Notes: generated by a model from the sequence alone, not told the origin. DNA of 60,716 nt from Rhizobium subbaraonis (GCF_900220975.1 NZ_OBQD01000025.1:1-60716), one strand, 5' to 3'; counted from the stretch's first letter, positions 50,964 to 60,716 are shown. Made by a program: numbers and translations.

Positions 50964-52148
50964 TCAGTTCGCCTCCAGCGCCAGAGCCACGCCCTGTCCG
51001 CCCCCGATGCACAGCGTCGCCAGACCTTTCCGCGCGCCACGTCGCTGCATCTCATGAATGAGCGTCACAAGGATGCGCGCGCCCGAGGCGCCGATGGGAT
51101 GCCCGAGCGCGATCGAGCCGCCGTTGACGTTGACCTTCGAAGTATCCCAGCCGAGCTCCTTGTTCACAGCCAGCGCCTGCGCCGCGAAAGCCTCGTTGGC
51201 CTCGATGAGATCGAGATCGTCGATGGTCCAGCCGGCCCGCTTGAGCGTGCGCTGCGTGGCGCTGACCGGGCCGATACCCATGATGGCGGGATCGACGCCG
51301 GCGCTGGAATATCCTCTGATCCAACCCAGCACGGGCAGCCCGAGGGTCTTCGCCTTGGCGGCGCTTGCGAGAACGAGCAGGGCGGCGCCATCGTTGATCG
51401 TCGAGGCATTACCGGCGGTGACCGTGCCGTCCTTCTTGAAGGCCGGCTTGAGTTTCGCAAGCCCTTCGGCTGTCGTGTCCGCGCGTGGCTGCTCATCGGT
51501 GTCGAATACCACCGGATCCCCTTTGCGCTGCGGAATTTTAATCGGGAAGATTTCATTCTTGAAGTGGCCAGTCGCGATCGCTTCGGTGGCCTTGCCCTGT
51601 GATGCGGCAGCGAAGGCATCCTGGTCTTCACGGGTAATCGAATAGCGTTCCGCGAGGTTCTCGGCCGTGATGCCCATATGATAGTCGTTAAAGGCGTCCC
51701 AGAGACCATCGCGGATCAGGCTGTCCTCGACCTGTGCGTGGCCGAGCCGAAGCCCCGTGCGTGCCTTGGGCAGCAAATAGGGAGCAAGCGACATGTTCTC
51801 TTGGCCGCCGGCCAGGACAAGATTAGCGTCTCCGGCGCGGATCGACTGAGCCGCGAGATGGACCGCCTTGAGGCCGGAACCGCAGACCTTGTTCAGGGTG
51901 AGCGCTGGCACGGCATGGGGGAGGCCAGCGCTGACGGTCGCCTGACGCGCAGGATTCTGCCCGCTTCCGGCCGAGACGACCTGTCCGAGAATGACCTCAT
52001 CGATTTCTTCCGAGGCAATTCCGGTCTGCTCGAGAACGCTGCGGATCAGTGCGGCACCCAGATCCGAAGCCGGAAGGATGGAAAGGCTGCCCTGAAAGGC
52101 ACCAATGGCCGTTCGTGTAGCTGCCAAAACGGCGACATCTTTGCTCAT
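50964..52148 (-). CDS. phaA: Acetyl-CoA acetyltransferase (beta-ketothiolase)
   Basis: The protein has 394 aa and condenses two acetyl-CoA to acetoacetyl-CoA. The acyl-cysteine is in [18 protein letters not shown] (about 86-103). The His of [18 protein letters not shown] and the C-terminal Cys of [11 protein letters not shown] complete the thiolase triad. AAGGAG lies about 11 nt before the ATG at 52148. It is the second enzyme gene of the operon. Confidence 0.95.
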   Translation of the reverse strand: MSKDVAVLAATRTAIGAFQGSLSILPASDLGAALIRSVLEQTGIASEEIDEVILGQVVSAGSGQNPARQATVSAGLPHAVPALTLNKVCGSGLKAVHLAAQSIRAGDANLVLAGGQENMSLAPYLLPKARTGLRLGHAQVEDSLIRDGLWDAFNDYHMGITAENLAERYSITREDQDAFAAASQGKATEAIATGHFKNEIFPIKIPQRKGDPVVFDTDEQPRADTTAEGLAKLKPAFKKDGTVTAGNASTINDGAALLVLASAAKAKTLGLPVLGWIRGYSSAGVDPAIMGIGPVSATQRTLKRAGWTIDDLDLIEANEAFAAQALAVNKELGWDTSKVNVNGGSIALGHPIGASGARILVTLIHEMQRRGARKGLATLCIGGGQGVALALEAN

Positions 52149-52226
52149 TTTCAACTCAACTCCTTGAAAGTCGGCGGTGTACACGGGACGACGCGAGACC
52201 TATGCCCCGTGGGTGCCGGCGCGGCG

Positions 52227-52973
52227 TCAGTACATGTGCTGACCGCCGTTCATTGAAAGATTGCTGCCGGTCATGTAGGCTGCCGTGTCACTGGCGACGA
52301 AGGCGACGAGCGCCGCGATTTCGTCGGGTTCACCGAGGCGCCCGACCGGGATGGCGCCGACGATCTTGGCGAGCACATCCTCGGGGACCGCTGTCACCAT
52401 CTTGGTGGCGAGATAGCCGGGCGAGACCGTGTTGACGGTAATTCCCTTCCTGGCAACTTCCTGAGCCAACGCCTTGGTGAAGCCATGCATACCTGCCTTC
52501 GCGGCAGAGTAGTTAGTTTGCCCGAACTGGCCTTTGCTCCCGTTGATCGACGAGATATTGATGATCCGCCCCCAGCCGCGTTCGAGCATACCGTCGATGA
52601 GCGGCTTGGTAACATTGAACACGGAGTCGAGATTGACCCGCAGGACCGCGTCCCAGTTTTCCTTCTCGAGCTTGCGGAACGTGGCGTCGCGGGTGATGCC
52701 CGCGTTGTTGACGAGAATGTCGACCTGATGGCCGTCGGCGCTGATGCGCTCGGCCATGCGCAGGCATGACTTGAAATCGGCGACATTCACGTCGTAGGAA
52801 ATGAAACTGTAGCCTTTGGCTTTCTCGGCGGAGAGCCATTCGCGTGCGGAATCCTCGGCGCGTGCATGGGTCACGAGCACCTTGTGGCCTGCGTCGTGTA
52901 GAGCCCGGGCGATTGCCTCGCCCAGGCCTCCCATGCCGCCGGTCACCAAAGCAGTCCTTGGTTCAGTCGACAT
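52227..52973 (-). CDS. phaB: Acetoacetyl-CoA reductase
   Basis: The protein has 248 aa. It is a short-chain dehydrogenase with the Rossmann glycine motif TGGMGGLGEAIA (about 11-22), NNAGITRDATF and the catalytic Ser-Tyr-Lys in NISSINGSKGQFGQTNYSAAKAG (about 139-161). It reduces acetoacetyl-CoA to (R)-3-hydroxybutyryl-CoA. It lies directly after phaP (4-nt gap) and before phaA. Confidence 0.95.
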   Translation of the reverse strand: MSTEPRTALVTGGMGGLGEAIARALHDAGHKVLVTHARAEDSAREWLSAEKAKGYSFISYDVNVADFKSCLRMAERISADGHQVDILVNNAGITRDATFRKLEKENWDAVLRVNLDSVFNVTKPLIDGMLERGWGRIINISSINGSKGQFGQTNYSAAKAGMHGFTKALAQEVARKGITVNTVSPGYLATKMVTAVPEDVLAKIVGAIPVGRLGEPDEIAALVAFVASDTAAYMTGSNLSMNGGQHMY

Positions 52974-52976
52974 CGT

Positions 52977-53426
52977 TCACGCGCCACCGGATTTGTCAGA
53001 AGTCTTCACGCCCGGAACAGGCCAGAGGTTGGCCCACTGCTTGAAGATGTCCCGCATCGGTTGCGCCGAACCCACGCCGCCCACAGTCTCGCTGACAGCT
53101 TTTTGCCAGGTTTCGATCGCCTCCTGGAGGCCACTGGTGAACGCCGCCTGATTGCTGATCGCGACTTGGGTAAGCTCCTGCGTATCTCCGACACGCTGCT
53201 GCAACTGCCGCCAGAACGATTCGCCTGGCAGTGTCGCGAGGCTTTGCCAGTTCTCGGCTTTGCGAAGGCCTTCGATCTCGGCCTTGACCTCGGCGATGCC
53301 TTCGGCGCTTGCCTGGCAAGCAACATCGACCCACCGCTTGCCGCCCTCCTGGAGGAGGCGGTTGATCTGAATCTGCAATTCAAGGTTGGCTTTGTGCAGG
53401 TTAAGGGGCACAACGTCGACACTCAT
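52977..53426 (-). CDS. phaP: Phasin (PHA granule protein)
   Basis: The protein has 149 aa, is mostly amphipathic helix and belongs to the phasin family (NLHKANLELQIQINRLLQEGGKRWVDVACQASAEGIAEVKAEIEGLRKAENWQSL). It coats granules and sets their number and size. As the first gene of the operon it probably responds to the promoter in the 53427-54763 gap. Confidence 0.87.
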   Translation of the reverse strand: MSVDVVPLNLHKANLELQIQINRLLQEGGKRWVDVACQASAEGIAEVKAEIEGLRKAENWQSLATLPGESFWRQLQQRVGDTQELTQVAISNQAAFTSGLQEAIETWQKAVSETVGGVGSAQPMRDIFKQWANLWPVPGVKTSDKSGGA

Positions 53427-53917
53427 AGCAATCTTCCTTCGTTTTGGATTTGCCCGGGGGCGGGATTTTAGACCATCGCTTCAATGGCCCGGCGGAGTCG
53501 CTTGCATCGCGCATCGGCGCAGCCGAGAAAAGAACGCTGCGGCAAGGCATATGAGACGAGTTGTCGCGTGATCTTTCGGTTGGACCTGAATTTGGTTCCT
53601 GGCAAACCTGCTTCTCGCGGAGATTGTGACAGAGATCAGCGGTTAGCGTGTACCAGTCCGGATCAGGGGATGCCCACAAGCTCCTCCAAACGGTCCAGAA
53701 ACAGACCTAAGTCTACAGCGCCGGCGGTCTCGAACCGGCAACAGAAGTTCTATGTTTGTTTTAGACTATAAGATTTGTATTATTCGCCGTATTGCGGGTA
53801 TTGCTCTAAAATTCATCGCTTTGACGCTCATGTATGACTCCAGAATCTAGGGTATTTCTAGAATATACTTTCGATAAACTAGAGATAGTTCTTTAACATC
53901 AACCGTTGACGACTCAA

Positions 53918-53931
53918 TCATCAGCTGATGA
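53918..53931. promoter_or_regulatory. Perfect 14-bp palindrome, possible operator
   Basis: TCATCAGCTGATGA is a complete dyad in the AT-rich divergent gap between phaP and the phosphoketolase gene. It could be a regulator site. Confidence 0.45.
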
Positions 53932-54096
53932 CAGTAGGCGAACCATATGTAAATCTTGTTCGGCTTGTCAATAGCGTTAAAAACAATGACCGCTTGCGCA
54001 TCGGGTGCCGTCGACCCGGGATCGCGGCGGACCAACGAACATTTCCGCGGAGTTGACCGCGTAATCCATCGACCCGTTACGTTTGACGCTAGCTAC

Positions 54097-54240
54097 GACC
54101 TTCTACGAGCTTGATCGCGGCAAGGTGGTTTTGTGCGTGCCTGTTGTGCTTGGTTGCGATCGTCCAAAACTTTTGATGCGATTGGAAAAGCGCTCGACGA
54201 GATCTCGCTGGCGGTAGCGCGTTGCGGAGAGGCATAGGTG
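54097..54240 (-). pseudogene. IS5-family transposase C-terminal remnant
   Basis: On the minus strand one frame reads YRQRDLVERFSNRIKSFG and the adjacent frame continues IATKHNRHAQNHLAAIKLV. Together they match the YRQRDLVERFFNRIKxFRRIATRYDK...NYLAAIKL end of IS5-group (IS427-like) transposases, with one frameshift between the parts. Only this piece is left, and no inverted repeats are identified. Confidence 0.75.
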
Positions 54241-54763
54241 ACCTTGCTGTTTGCCTTGAGGGGAAGAGGAAATCAGCAGGGGACATTCAGATCGTCAGAA
54301 TTGTGGAAACTGAAGACGTCCGTCGGCTTAAAGCACCGTAGTTTCAGCGGCCGTGCAGCGGTTTATCGCGTGTTATCGATGCTCTGCGGCAATGGGTCTC
54401 CGGTTATGTCTCAGACTGGCGGGGACCTCTGTTCATCAGCGCCGCTGCCGCGATGATTTCCAGCCTCTTTCTGGCGACTGGGAGGGTTGCACTCAGGGAA
54501 TGAAACCTGACGGGCGTTCGGTGCGAAGGAAGGACCGACTAACCGCCCCCAAATATCCGATGCTGTTGATTTCGACTCCGGAGCGCGAGGCCAATATCAG
54601 GCGACATGCCCACAGCTCAGCTATCGTCATCAGCCGTTGACCGTCGAGTATTAGAGCTATACCGTGCGGTCGGTCGTTCACTTGCGGATTGTATCGCCAG
54701 TGATGTTTGCGCAGATCGTTTCCAGTTCTCGCGCTTAGCAATGTGGATGTAACAAGGAACATT

Positions 54764-57121
54764 ATGTCGCTTGACAACAGAAACTTATCGCTAATTGATC
54801 GCTACTGGCGTGCGGCCAATTATTTATCCGTTGGCCAGATTTATCTGATGGACAATCCGTTGCTCCGCGAACCGCTGAAACCGGAGCATGTCAAGCCGCG
54901 CCTCCTTGGACATTGGGGGACGACTCCCGGGCTCAACTTCATCTATGCGCACTTGAATCGGATCATAACAGAGCGCGACGCGGACATCCTTTATGTCTGC
55001 GGGCCTGGGCACGGCGGCCCTGGCATGGTTGCGAACACCTGGCTGGAAGGCGTCTATTCCGAAACCTATCCCGAGATCGGTGATGACGAATCGGGAATGA
55101 GACGGCTGTTCAAGCAGTTCTCGTTCCCGGGCGGCGTTCCAAGCCACGTTGCGCCAGAGACGCCAGGCTCGATCCATGAAGGCGGAGAGCTGGGCTATGC
55201 CCTTGTTCATGCCTATGGAGCTGCGCTCGACAATCCCGATCTGATTGTAGCCTGTGTGGTGGGCGACGGCGAGGCGGAAACTGGCCCGCTCGCGACCGCA
55301 TGGCATTCCAACAAGTTCGTTAATCCAGCCCGCGACGGCGCGGTTCTGCCGATCCTGCATCTCAACGGCTACAAGATCGCCAACCCAACCGTTCTTGCGC
55401 GGCTTTCCGACGACGAGTTGAAGCATCTTTTCATCGGCTACGGCTATGAGCCGTTCTTTGTCGAGGGTAGCGAGCCCGCTGAAATGCATCAGCAGATGGC
55501 CGGAGTGCTCGATACCGTCTTTGACCGGCTCGCAGCAATCCGAGGGAACGCGTCCTCAGCATCGATGCGCCCGCAGTGGCCTATGATCATTCTGCGCAGC
55601 CCCAAGGGCTGGACAGGACCTAAGGTCGTGGACGGCAAGATGGTGGAGAACCACTGGCGCTCTCATCAGGTGCCGGTCGCGAATTGCCGCGAGGACGAAG
55701 GACACCGTGCTATCCTCGAGGGGTGGCTGCGGAGCTACGGCCCGGAGGACTTGTTCGATGAAAGGGGCGCACTGAAGGCAGAGCTCAAGGCCCTGGCACC
55801 GAAGGGTCCGCGGCGCATGGGCGCCAATCCGCATGCCAACGGCGGCCTTCTGCGCAAGGAACTGCGTACACCCAACTTCCGCAGCTATGCCGTGGAGGTC
55901 GGCCGGCCCGGCGCGACGGAAGCGCAGGCGACGAAAGTTCTCGGCGACTATCTGCGCGACGTCCTACGGCTCAACGATGACGAGCGGAACTTCCGTGTGT
56001 TCGGGCCGGACGAGACGGCTTCCAACCGGCTCGGCAGCGTGTTCGAGGCGACGGACCGGGTCTGGATGGCCGAAACACTCGAAACTGACGATCATCTGTC
56101 GCCCGACGGGCGCGTTATGGAAGTGCTGTCCGAGCATTTGTGCCAGGGATGGCTTGAAGGCTACCTGCTCACTGGCCGTCACGGGTTCTTCTCTTGCTAC
56201 GAGGCGTTCATCCACATTGTGGACTCCATGTTCAACCAGCACGCCAAATGGCTGAAGGTTTCGCGGGAATTGGAATGGCGCAAGCCGATCTCCTCGCTGA
56301 ACTACCTTCTGACTTCTCATGTCTGGCGGCAGGATCATAACGGGTTCAGTCATCAGGATCCCGGCTTCATCGATCTCGTCGCAAACAAAAGCGCCGACAT
56401 CGTCCGCGTCTATCTGCCCCCGGATGCGAATACCCTGTTGTGGGTCGGCGATCATTGCCTCAAGACGTGGGATCGGGTGAATGTCATTGTCGCCGGCAAA
56501 CAGCCCGCGCCTCAATGGTTGACCATGGCGGAGGCCGAGCAGCACTGCGAGGCGGGCCTTGGCATCTGGGACTGGGCTGGAACCGAGGACGGATTAGAGC
56601 CAGACATCGTGATGGCCTGCGCCGGCGACGTGCCGACCATGGAAACGCTCGCCGCTGTCGACCTCTTGCGGCAGGCTCTGCCACATCTGCGAATCCGAGT
56701 CGTGAACGTCGTGGACCTGATGGCGCTGCAATCGCCGCAACACCACCCGCATGGTATTTCTAACGAGAAGTTCGACAGCATCTTCACACGCGACCGACCG
56801 GTGGTCTTTGCGTATCACGGTTATCCCTACCTGATCCATCGCCTTGTCTACAAACGCGCCAACCATCCAAATTTCCATGTGCGCGGCTTTATCGAAGAGG
56901 GGACCACCACGACGCCCTTTGACATGGCCGTTTTGAACGAACTGGACCGCTTTCATCTGGCGATCGAGGCAATCGATCGGCTCCCTGTCCTGAAGGACAA
57001 AGGTGCGAAGATTGCCGCAGAGTTCCGCGATAAACTCGCGCTTCACAAGGCCTACGTCTACGAACATGGTGAGGATATGCCAGAAATTCAAAACTGGAAG
57101 TGGCCTGACTCTCAGCCCTGA
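54764..57121 (+). CDS. xfp: Xylulose-5-phosphate/fructose-6-phosphate phosphoketolase
   Basis: The protein has 785 aa. This TPP enzyme splits xylulose-5-P or fructose-6-P to acetyl phosphate plus glyceraldehyde-3-P or erythrose-4-P. The XFP_N block has [19 protein letters not shown] and [18 protein letters not shown]. The TPP/Mg site [17 protein letters not shown] lies at about 167-183, and [14 protein letters not shown] follows. The length is the family's usual size (about 790). AAGGAAC lies before the ATG at 54764. Acetyl phosphate needs a phosphotransacetylase for the adjacent PHB pathway, and none is in the window. Confidence 0.95.
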   Translation: MSLDNRNLSLIDRYWRAANYLSVGQIYLMDNPLLREPLKPEHVKPRLLGHWGTTPGLNFIYAHLNRIITERDADILYVCGPGHGGPGMVANTWLEGVYSETYPEIGDDESGMRRLFKQFSFPGGVPSHVAPETPGSIHEGGELGYALVHAYGAALDNPDLIVACVVGDGEAETGPLATAWHSNKFVNPARDGAVLPILHLNGYKIANPTVLARLSDDELKHLFIGYGYEPFFVEGSEPAEMHQQMAGVLDTVFDRLAAIRGNASSASMRPQWPMIILRSPKGWTGPKVVDGKMVENHWRSHQVPVANCREDEGHRAILEGWLRSYGPEDLFDERGALKAELKALAPKGPRRMGANPHANGGLLRKELRTPNFRSYAVEVGRPGATEAQATKVLGDYLRDVLRLNDDERNFRVFGPDETASNRLGSVFEATDRVWMAETLETDDHLSPDGRVMEVLSEHLCQGWLEGYLLTGRHGFFSCYEAFIHIVDSMFNQHAKWLKVSRELEWRKPISSLNYLLTSHVWRQDHNGFSHQDPGFIDLVANKSADIVRVYLPPDANTLLWVGDHCLKTWDRVNVIVAGKQPAPQWLTMAEAEQHCEAGLGIWDWAGTEDGLEPDIVMACAGDVPTMETLAAVDLLRQALPHLRIRVVNVVDLMALQSPQHHPHGISNEKFDSIFTRDRPVVFAYHGYPYLIHRLVYKRANHPNFHVRGFIEEGTTTTPFDMAVLNELDRFHLAIEAIDRLPVLKDKGAKIAAEFRDKLALHKAYVYEHGEDMPEIQNWKWPDSQP

Positions 57122-57177
57122 TGGCACCCATCTGTCGTAACGATGGTTCTGCCAGTTAAGATGGCTTTTTAACTTCT

Positions 57178-57231
57178 CCTGGGCGGGTCTGGTTGCGCTT
57201 GGTCCACTGCCACCGCCCAGGCTGTTTTGAC
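57178..57231 (+). terminator. Inverted repeat between phosphoketolase and ATPase genes
   Basis: CCTGGGCGG (57178-57186) and CCGCCCAGG (57223-57231) are perfect 9-bp arms, followed by CTGTTTTG. The loop is long (36 nt), so the terminator call is tentative. Confidence 0.45.
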
Positions 57232-57273
57232 GCGGACGCAGACCATACACAGGTCGCAGGACAGGATTGTGGA

Positions 57274-60120
57274 ATGAAGGGCGAAGAAAGCCGTCGTGAA
57301 TTGGTGTCAGCGACGCCGGACGACTATTCGCTACGCGCCACGGAGGAAGTCGTAAATCATTTCGCCAGCGACTCTCAGCGCGGTCTGACTTCCACGGAAG
57401 CGGCAAAGCGACTTTTAGAATATGGCGGGAACGAACTGCGGGCAGTAGCGCCGATCCCCCTTTGGCGGCGCTTGCTCTCGCAATTTCAGGATCCGCTCGT
57501 CCATCTGTTGCTTGGCGCGATTGTCATTGCCCTGATTGCTTGGGTTATCGATGGCCGAGAAGGATGGCCCATCGATGCGATCGTTATCCTTATGGTGGTC
57601 CTGGCGAATGCCACCATTGGCTTCGTGCAGGAAGCCAGAGCCGCCGACGCCGTTGCCGCGCTCGCGCGGATGACCGCCGCCAGTTCCTCGGTTTTGAGAG
57701 ACGGCGAACGAACGCGCATTCCAAGCGGAGAACTCGTGCCTGGCGACATCCTTCTGCTCGAGGAGGGCGACGCAGTTGGCGCCGACGGAAGGTTGATTAG
57801 CACCGCAAACCTTCGCGTACAGGAAGCTTCGCTGACTGGGGAAAGCGAAGCCGTTCTCAAGGATGCGGCCGTTCTACAGAGCCCTTCGCCTCTGGCGGAG
57901 CGGTTCGGCATGGTCTTCAGAGGCACCGCGGTGGTCCAGGGAACCGGCCGTGCTGTCGTCACCGGAACGGGAATGCGGACGGAAATCGGTGCCATTGCGC
58001 ATATGCTCGATGCCAGCAAGGAAGACGCGACCCCCCTGCAGAAAGAGGTTGAGCGTGTAGGTCGCGCGCTTGGGACTGCCGTTGTCGCCATCGCTGTCAT
58101 CGTGGTGGCAACAGTGCTGCTGTTATCCGACATCGATGGTCCGTCAGATGTTATTTCGGTGTTACTGATGGGTGTGTCGCTGGCCGTCGCGGCCGTCCCG
58201 GAGGGCCTCCCCGCCATTCTGTCTCTGGTTCTGGCGATCGGCGTCCAGCGCATGGCAAAGCGCAACGCCGTGGTCAAGACGTTGTCATCGGTCGAGACGC
58301 TCGGCTCGGCCTCGGTCATCTGCTCGGACAAGACCGGAACGCTGACACGGTCCGAGATGACCATCGAGCGCATTATGACGGCATCCGGCAACAGCCGTTT
58401 CACCGGCGTAGGATATGTGCCGATTGGCAAGCTGGAGGTCGAGAGCGGTGAAGGCGGCCCCCAGGGTCCCGCACGCGCTGAGCAGATCGTCGTTCTCAGC
58501 GGTGGCAGCATGGCCGGCAATGCCGCGCTGCGTCAGACGGAGAACGGAGTGTGGGAAATTCAGGGCGACCCGACCGAAGCCGCTTTCCTGGTTGGCGAGC
58601 GAAAGCTCGGGATCGACGACCGCCGTAAGCAACGCTTCGAACGCGTTGCCGAGATTCCATTCACCTCGGATCGCAAGATGATGTCGACCATAGAGCTCGA
58701 CCATGAGCATGGCGGCCAGCGGATCGTGGTGACCAAAGGAGCGCCCGATGTTTTGATGACGCATTGCACGTCTATACGCGTCGGCATGGATGTCGTCCCG
58801 TTCGATGCCGGGCAGCGGGCGCGGGCCATTGCCGATGTCGAACGGCTGTCCGACGAAGCCCTGCGCACCTTGGCGGTCGCCTATCGCCCGCTCATGGACG
58901 TCGATGAGTTGGAAGAGGGCGAGGGGCTCGAACGTGACCTGATCTTCGCGGGCACTGTCGGGATCATCGACCCGCCGCGGAAAGAAGCAGCGGTCGCCAT
59001 TTCGGAAGCCCGGCGAGCCGGAATACGCGTGATCATGATCACCGGCGACCATCCGCGCACCGCATCGCGCATTGCCGCCCAGCTGGGGATCGTCGATGAC
59101 GGCGCGCGGGCGCTGACGGGTGCCGAACTCGATGCTATGGACGAGACCACATTTGCGGCCGCGATCCGTACGGTTTCGGTCTATGCCCGCGTGGCGCCGG
59201 TGCACAAGCTGCGTATCGTCGATGCTCTACAGGCTGATGGCAATGTAGTTGCAATGACGGGCGATGGTGTTAACGACGCGCCAGCCTTGAAGGCGGCCGA
59301 TATCGGCATCGCCATGGGGATCAACGGGACCGAAGTTACCAAGGAGGCGGCCAGGATGATCCTGGCCGACGACAATTTTGCCACGATCGTCGACGCTGTG
59401 AGGGAAGGCCGCGCGATCTTCGAAAATATACGCAAGTTCCTACGGTACCTGCTGTCTTCCAACATAGGCGAGGTATTGACCGTCTTTCTCGGCGTCATCG
59501 GCGCGGGCGTTATTGGATTAGACGGCGCCGGCAGCGGGGAACTCGTGCTGCCGTTGCTGGCAACGCAGATTCTCTGGATCAATCTGATCACCGACTCCGG
59601 CCCTGCTCTTGCCATGGGCATCGATCCGCAAACTGACGACGCGATGGCGCGACCGCCACGCAAGTCCGACGAACATGCGATCGACGCGCGGATGTGGAGG
59701 AGTGTCGCCGAGATCGGCCTCGTAATGGCCCTGGCAACGCTTCTAACCATGGATATCCATCTGCCCGGGGGGCTGATCGAAGGTACGCAAAGCTTGGAGC
59801 AGGCGCGCACTGCGGGTTTCACGGCGCTTGTTTTCGCCCAGCTGTTCAACTGCTTCAATGCACGATCCGAAACAAGGAGCGCGTTCAGCCATCTGTTCAC
59901 GAACAAATGGCTTTGGGCGGCGGTGGGCTTCTCGGTTATCCTTCAGATCACCGTCGTCAACTTGAGCATTTTGAACACTGCTTTCGGAACTCTGCCGCTG
60001 TCTCTGGACCAGTGGTTGCTCTGTATTGCGATGAGCAGCAGCGTCCTGTGGTTCAGCGAAATTCGCAAGTGGATCGGCCGGCGTTACAACGAGTCTCCGC
60101 CGAATGTCGTTGCCGCGTAA
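57274..60120 (+). CDS. P-type cation ATPase, Ca2+ (P2A)-like
   Basis: The protein has 948 aa. It pumps a cation across the inner membrane. The TGES actuator loop (LTGESEAV, about 187), phosphorylation motif CSDKTGTLT (about 349), PEGLPA in M4 (about 308) and hinge GDGVNDAPAL (about 662) are all present. M4 keeps the SERCA-type Glu of PEGLPA, and M6 has NLITDSGPALAMG with the Asn/Thr/Asp positions of Ca2+-ATPases, so Ca2+ or Mn2+ is likely. The ATG at 57274 is near GGACAGGATTGTGG. It has about 10 spans. The substrate is not proven. Confidence 0.93.
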   Translation: MKGEESRRELVSATPDDYSLRATEEVVNHFASDSQRGLTSTEAAKRLLEYGGNELRAVAPIPLWRRLLSQFQDPLVHLLLGAIVIALIAWVIDGREGWPIDAIVILMVVLANATIGFVQEARAADAVAALARMTAASSSVLRDGERTRIPSGELVPGDILLLEEGDAVGADGRLISTANLRVQEASLTGESEAVLKDAAVLQSPSPLAERFGMVFRGTAVVQGTGRAVVTGTGMRTEIGAIAHMLDASKEDATPLQKEVERVGRALGTAVVAIAVIVVATVLLLSDIDGPSDVISVLLMGVSLAVAAVPEGLPAILSLVLAIGVQRMAKRNAVVKTLSSVETLGSASVICSDKTGTLTRSEMTIERIMTASGNSRFTGVGYVPIGKLEVESGEGGPQGPARAEQIVVLSGGSMAGNAALRQTENGVWEIQGDPTEAAFLVGERKLGIDDRRKQRFERVAEIPFTSDRKMMSTIELDHEHGGQRIVVTKGAPDVLMTHCTSIRVGMDVVPFDAGQRARAIADVERLSDEALRTLAVAYRPLMDVDELEEGEGLERDLIFAGTVGIIDPPRKEAAVAISEARRAGIRVIMITGDHPRTASRIAAQLGIVDDGARALTGAELDAMDETTFAAAIRTVSVYARVAPVHKLRIVDALQADGNVVAMTGDGVNDAPALKAADIGIAMGINGTEVTKEAARMILADDNFATIVDAVREGRAIFENIRKFLRYLLSSNIGEVLTVFLGVIGAGVIGLDGAGSGELVLPLLATQILWINLITDSGPALAMGIDPQTDDAMARPPRKSDEHAIDARMWRSVAEIGLVMALATLLTMDIHLPGGLIEGTQSLEQARTAGFTALVFAQLFNCFNARSETRSAFSHLFTNKWLWAAVGFSVILQITVVNLSILNTAFGTLPLSLDQWLLCIAMSSSVLWFSEIRKWIGRRYNESPPNVVAA

Positions 60121-60152
60121 AGAACAGGCGGGGCGTTACGCGTGTCATGTTT

Positions 60153-60622
60153 TCAGTTCTGAGCATGCCTGGGAACAATCATGATATCGCATTGAACTTC
60201 ATGGGGATTGTGACCTGCCACGCTGTCGACAAACAAGTTCATGATCTGATGCCTTCCTTCCGTGCCGGCGATCACCAGATCAATGTCGTTGTCATCGACA
60301 TAGGCGGCCAGCTGCTGTACAGGATCGCCTTCCAACGTGACGATCTGAATCTCGCGAGCTCCACCGTGTTGTGTGAAGTCATCCGATAAGCTTCGGACTT
60401 GCTTGACGGCCTCCTTCGAGATCTGCCGGCTGTAGGCCTCCTTGTCATCGACCCAGTTTTTGTACGTCGGCTCTATCGCATGGAAAAGCACGAGGCTTTC
60501 GGGTCGAAAAAACCTTACAGCGGTCGCGAGCACGCCCGATGCCGCGGGCGACAGGTCGATCGCGACAACAATCCGGTCGCGCGTGTCGCCCGGTTTCTTT
60601 TTCACCACGAGCACGGGCAGCC
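60153..60622 (-). pseudogene. Universal stress protein gene truncated by an IS66 element
   Basis: The retained part is the last strand of a first Usp domain (LPVLVVKKKPG) and one complete C-terminal Usp domain (RDRIVVAIDLSPAASGVL ... IDLVIAGTEGRHQIMNLFVDSVAGHNPHEVQCDIMIVPR). So the gene was a tandem-domain Usp whose 5' part was lost when the IS inserted at 60622/60623. An internal GTG at 60614 could still start a 153-aa product. The residual domain keeps the GTEGRHQ...GS-like nucleotide region partly, as in stress proteins of anaerobic/stationary phase. Confidence 0.82.
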
Positions 60623-60716
60623 GTAAGCATCCGGCGAAGGCCGCAGGTCAGGCCGCCTGAGCACTCAGCGTCTTGGGTGTCCAGTTCCACGGCAGCAATT
60701 GCTGCAGCCTGCTGAT
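60623..60716 (-). mobile_element. IS66-family element end with transposase C-terminus (partial)
   Basis: The terminal repeat begins GTAAGCATCCGGCGAAGG at 60623, of the GTAA type used by the IS66 family. The last 22 codons of the transposase read ISRLQQLLPWNWTPKTLSAQAA and stop (60648-60650), as in IS66-group transposases. The element continues past the window. It interrupts the Usp gene. Confidence 0.68.

Larger units (their letters stand above)
53427..54763. other. 1.3-kb divergent intergenic region between phaP and xfp
   Basis: There is no intact gene. Regulation of both directions must come from here. It holds a mostly AT-rich middle (53740-53990), the palindrome at 53918-53931 and an IS5-like transposase fragment (54097-54240). 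Several short plus-strand frames are not credible. The last 60 nt before 54764 are the phosphoketolase leader. Confidence 0.6.

Noticed and set aside
54100-54125. FNR/FixK-like half-site near TTGATCGCGGCAAG
   Set aside because: Only one half matches, and it lies inside the IS5 transposase remnant coding for AAIKL.
1-60716. CRISPR array
   Set aside because: No regularly spaced direct repeats with unique spacers were seen. The only repeat clusters are the repA iterons, the leaders and the palindromes.
1-60716. tRNA, rRNA or tRNA-linked attachment site
   Set aside because: No cloverleaf or rRNA segment was recognised. The element ends are not in the window.

Overview
The window looks like the backbone of a Tn4371-type integrative and conjugative element, or a plasmid relative, from an alphaproteobacterium (probably Hyphomicrobiales/Rhizobiales). 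The reasons are high GC, tightly coupled ATGA/TGATG gene junctions, a RepA (RPA-type)/ParA/TraF/VirD2-like relaxase/TraG/TrbBCDEJKLFGI gene order, and conserved small families (DUF736, DUF2840, DUF2274, DUF2285). No integrase, tRNA gene or attachment site is visible, so plasmid versus integrated element cannot be settled here.

Layout. 1-2429: a group II intron on the minus strand, inserted in the leader of the ardC-like gene. 2430-7350: antirestriction ArdC-like protein, a macro-like small protein, a large ParB-like protein and hypotheticals. 7361-10674: inserted cargo of a decayed regulator fragment, an alpha/beta hydrolase, an XRE/MmyB-type regulator and a divergent 14-TM MFS exporter. 11161-14346: a block of unknown small backbone genes. 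14532-21277: a methylase-strawberry notch helicase giant, a toprim protein and a DUF2493 protein. 21393-22813: hydrolase cargo and a small membrane protein. 23534-26443: ssb, small regulators and a frameshifted DUF2285 gene. 26462-29784: repA-parA-methyltransferase and small genes, with an origin-like repeat cluster inside repA. 29781-35899: TraF peptidase, lytic transglycosylase, candidate oriT, relaxase, coupling protein and an RHH protein. 36090-45711: the trb type IV secretion operon. 45708-60622: a minus-strand LysR gene, then metabolic cargo. The cargo is a complete minus-strand polyhydroxybutyrate operon (phaP-phaB-phaA-DUF3141-phaC), a divergent phosphoketolase, a Ca2+-type P-type ATPase and a universal stress protein gene cut by an IS66-family element at the window edge.

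How it works together. The backbone covers host-defence evasion (ArdC-like protein, orphan methyltransferase), DNA maintenance (RepA, ParA, ParB-like, SSB, helicase) and conjugation (relaxase, TraG, Trb). The cargo could divert sugar phosphates to acetyl phosphate and store acetyl-CoA as polymer, probably under redox or oxygen stress (inference).

The most striking unexplained signal is a 47-nt leader found with fixed length before three backbone genes, with a longer variant before a fourth. It shows compensatory changes in an inner hairpin, an invariant AGAGG loop and a Shine-Dalgarno sequence at its 3' edge. The group II intron is inserted exactly at the first base of one copy, and its predicted EBS1 pairs with the conserved 5' arm of the leader.
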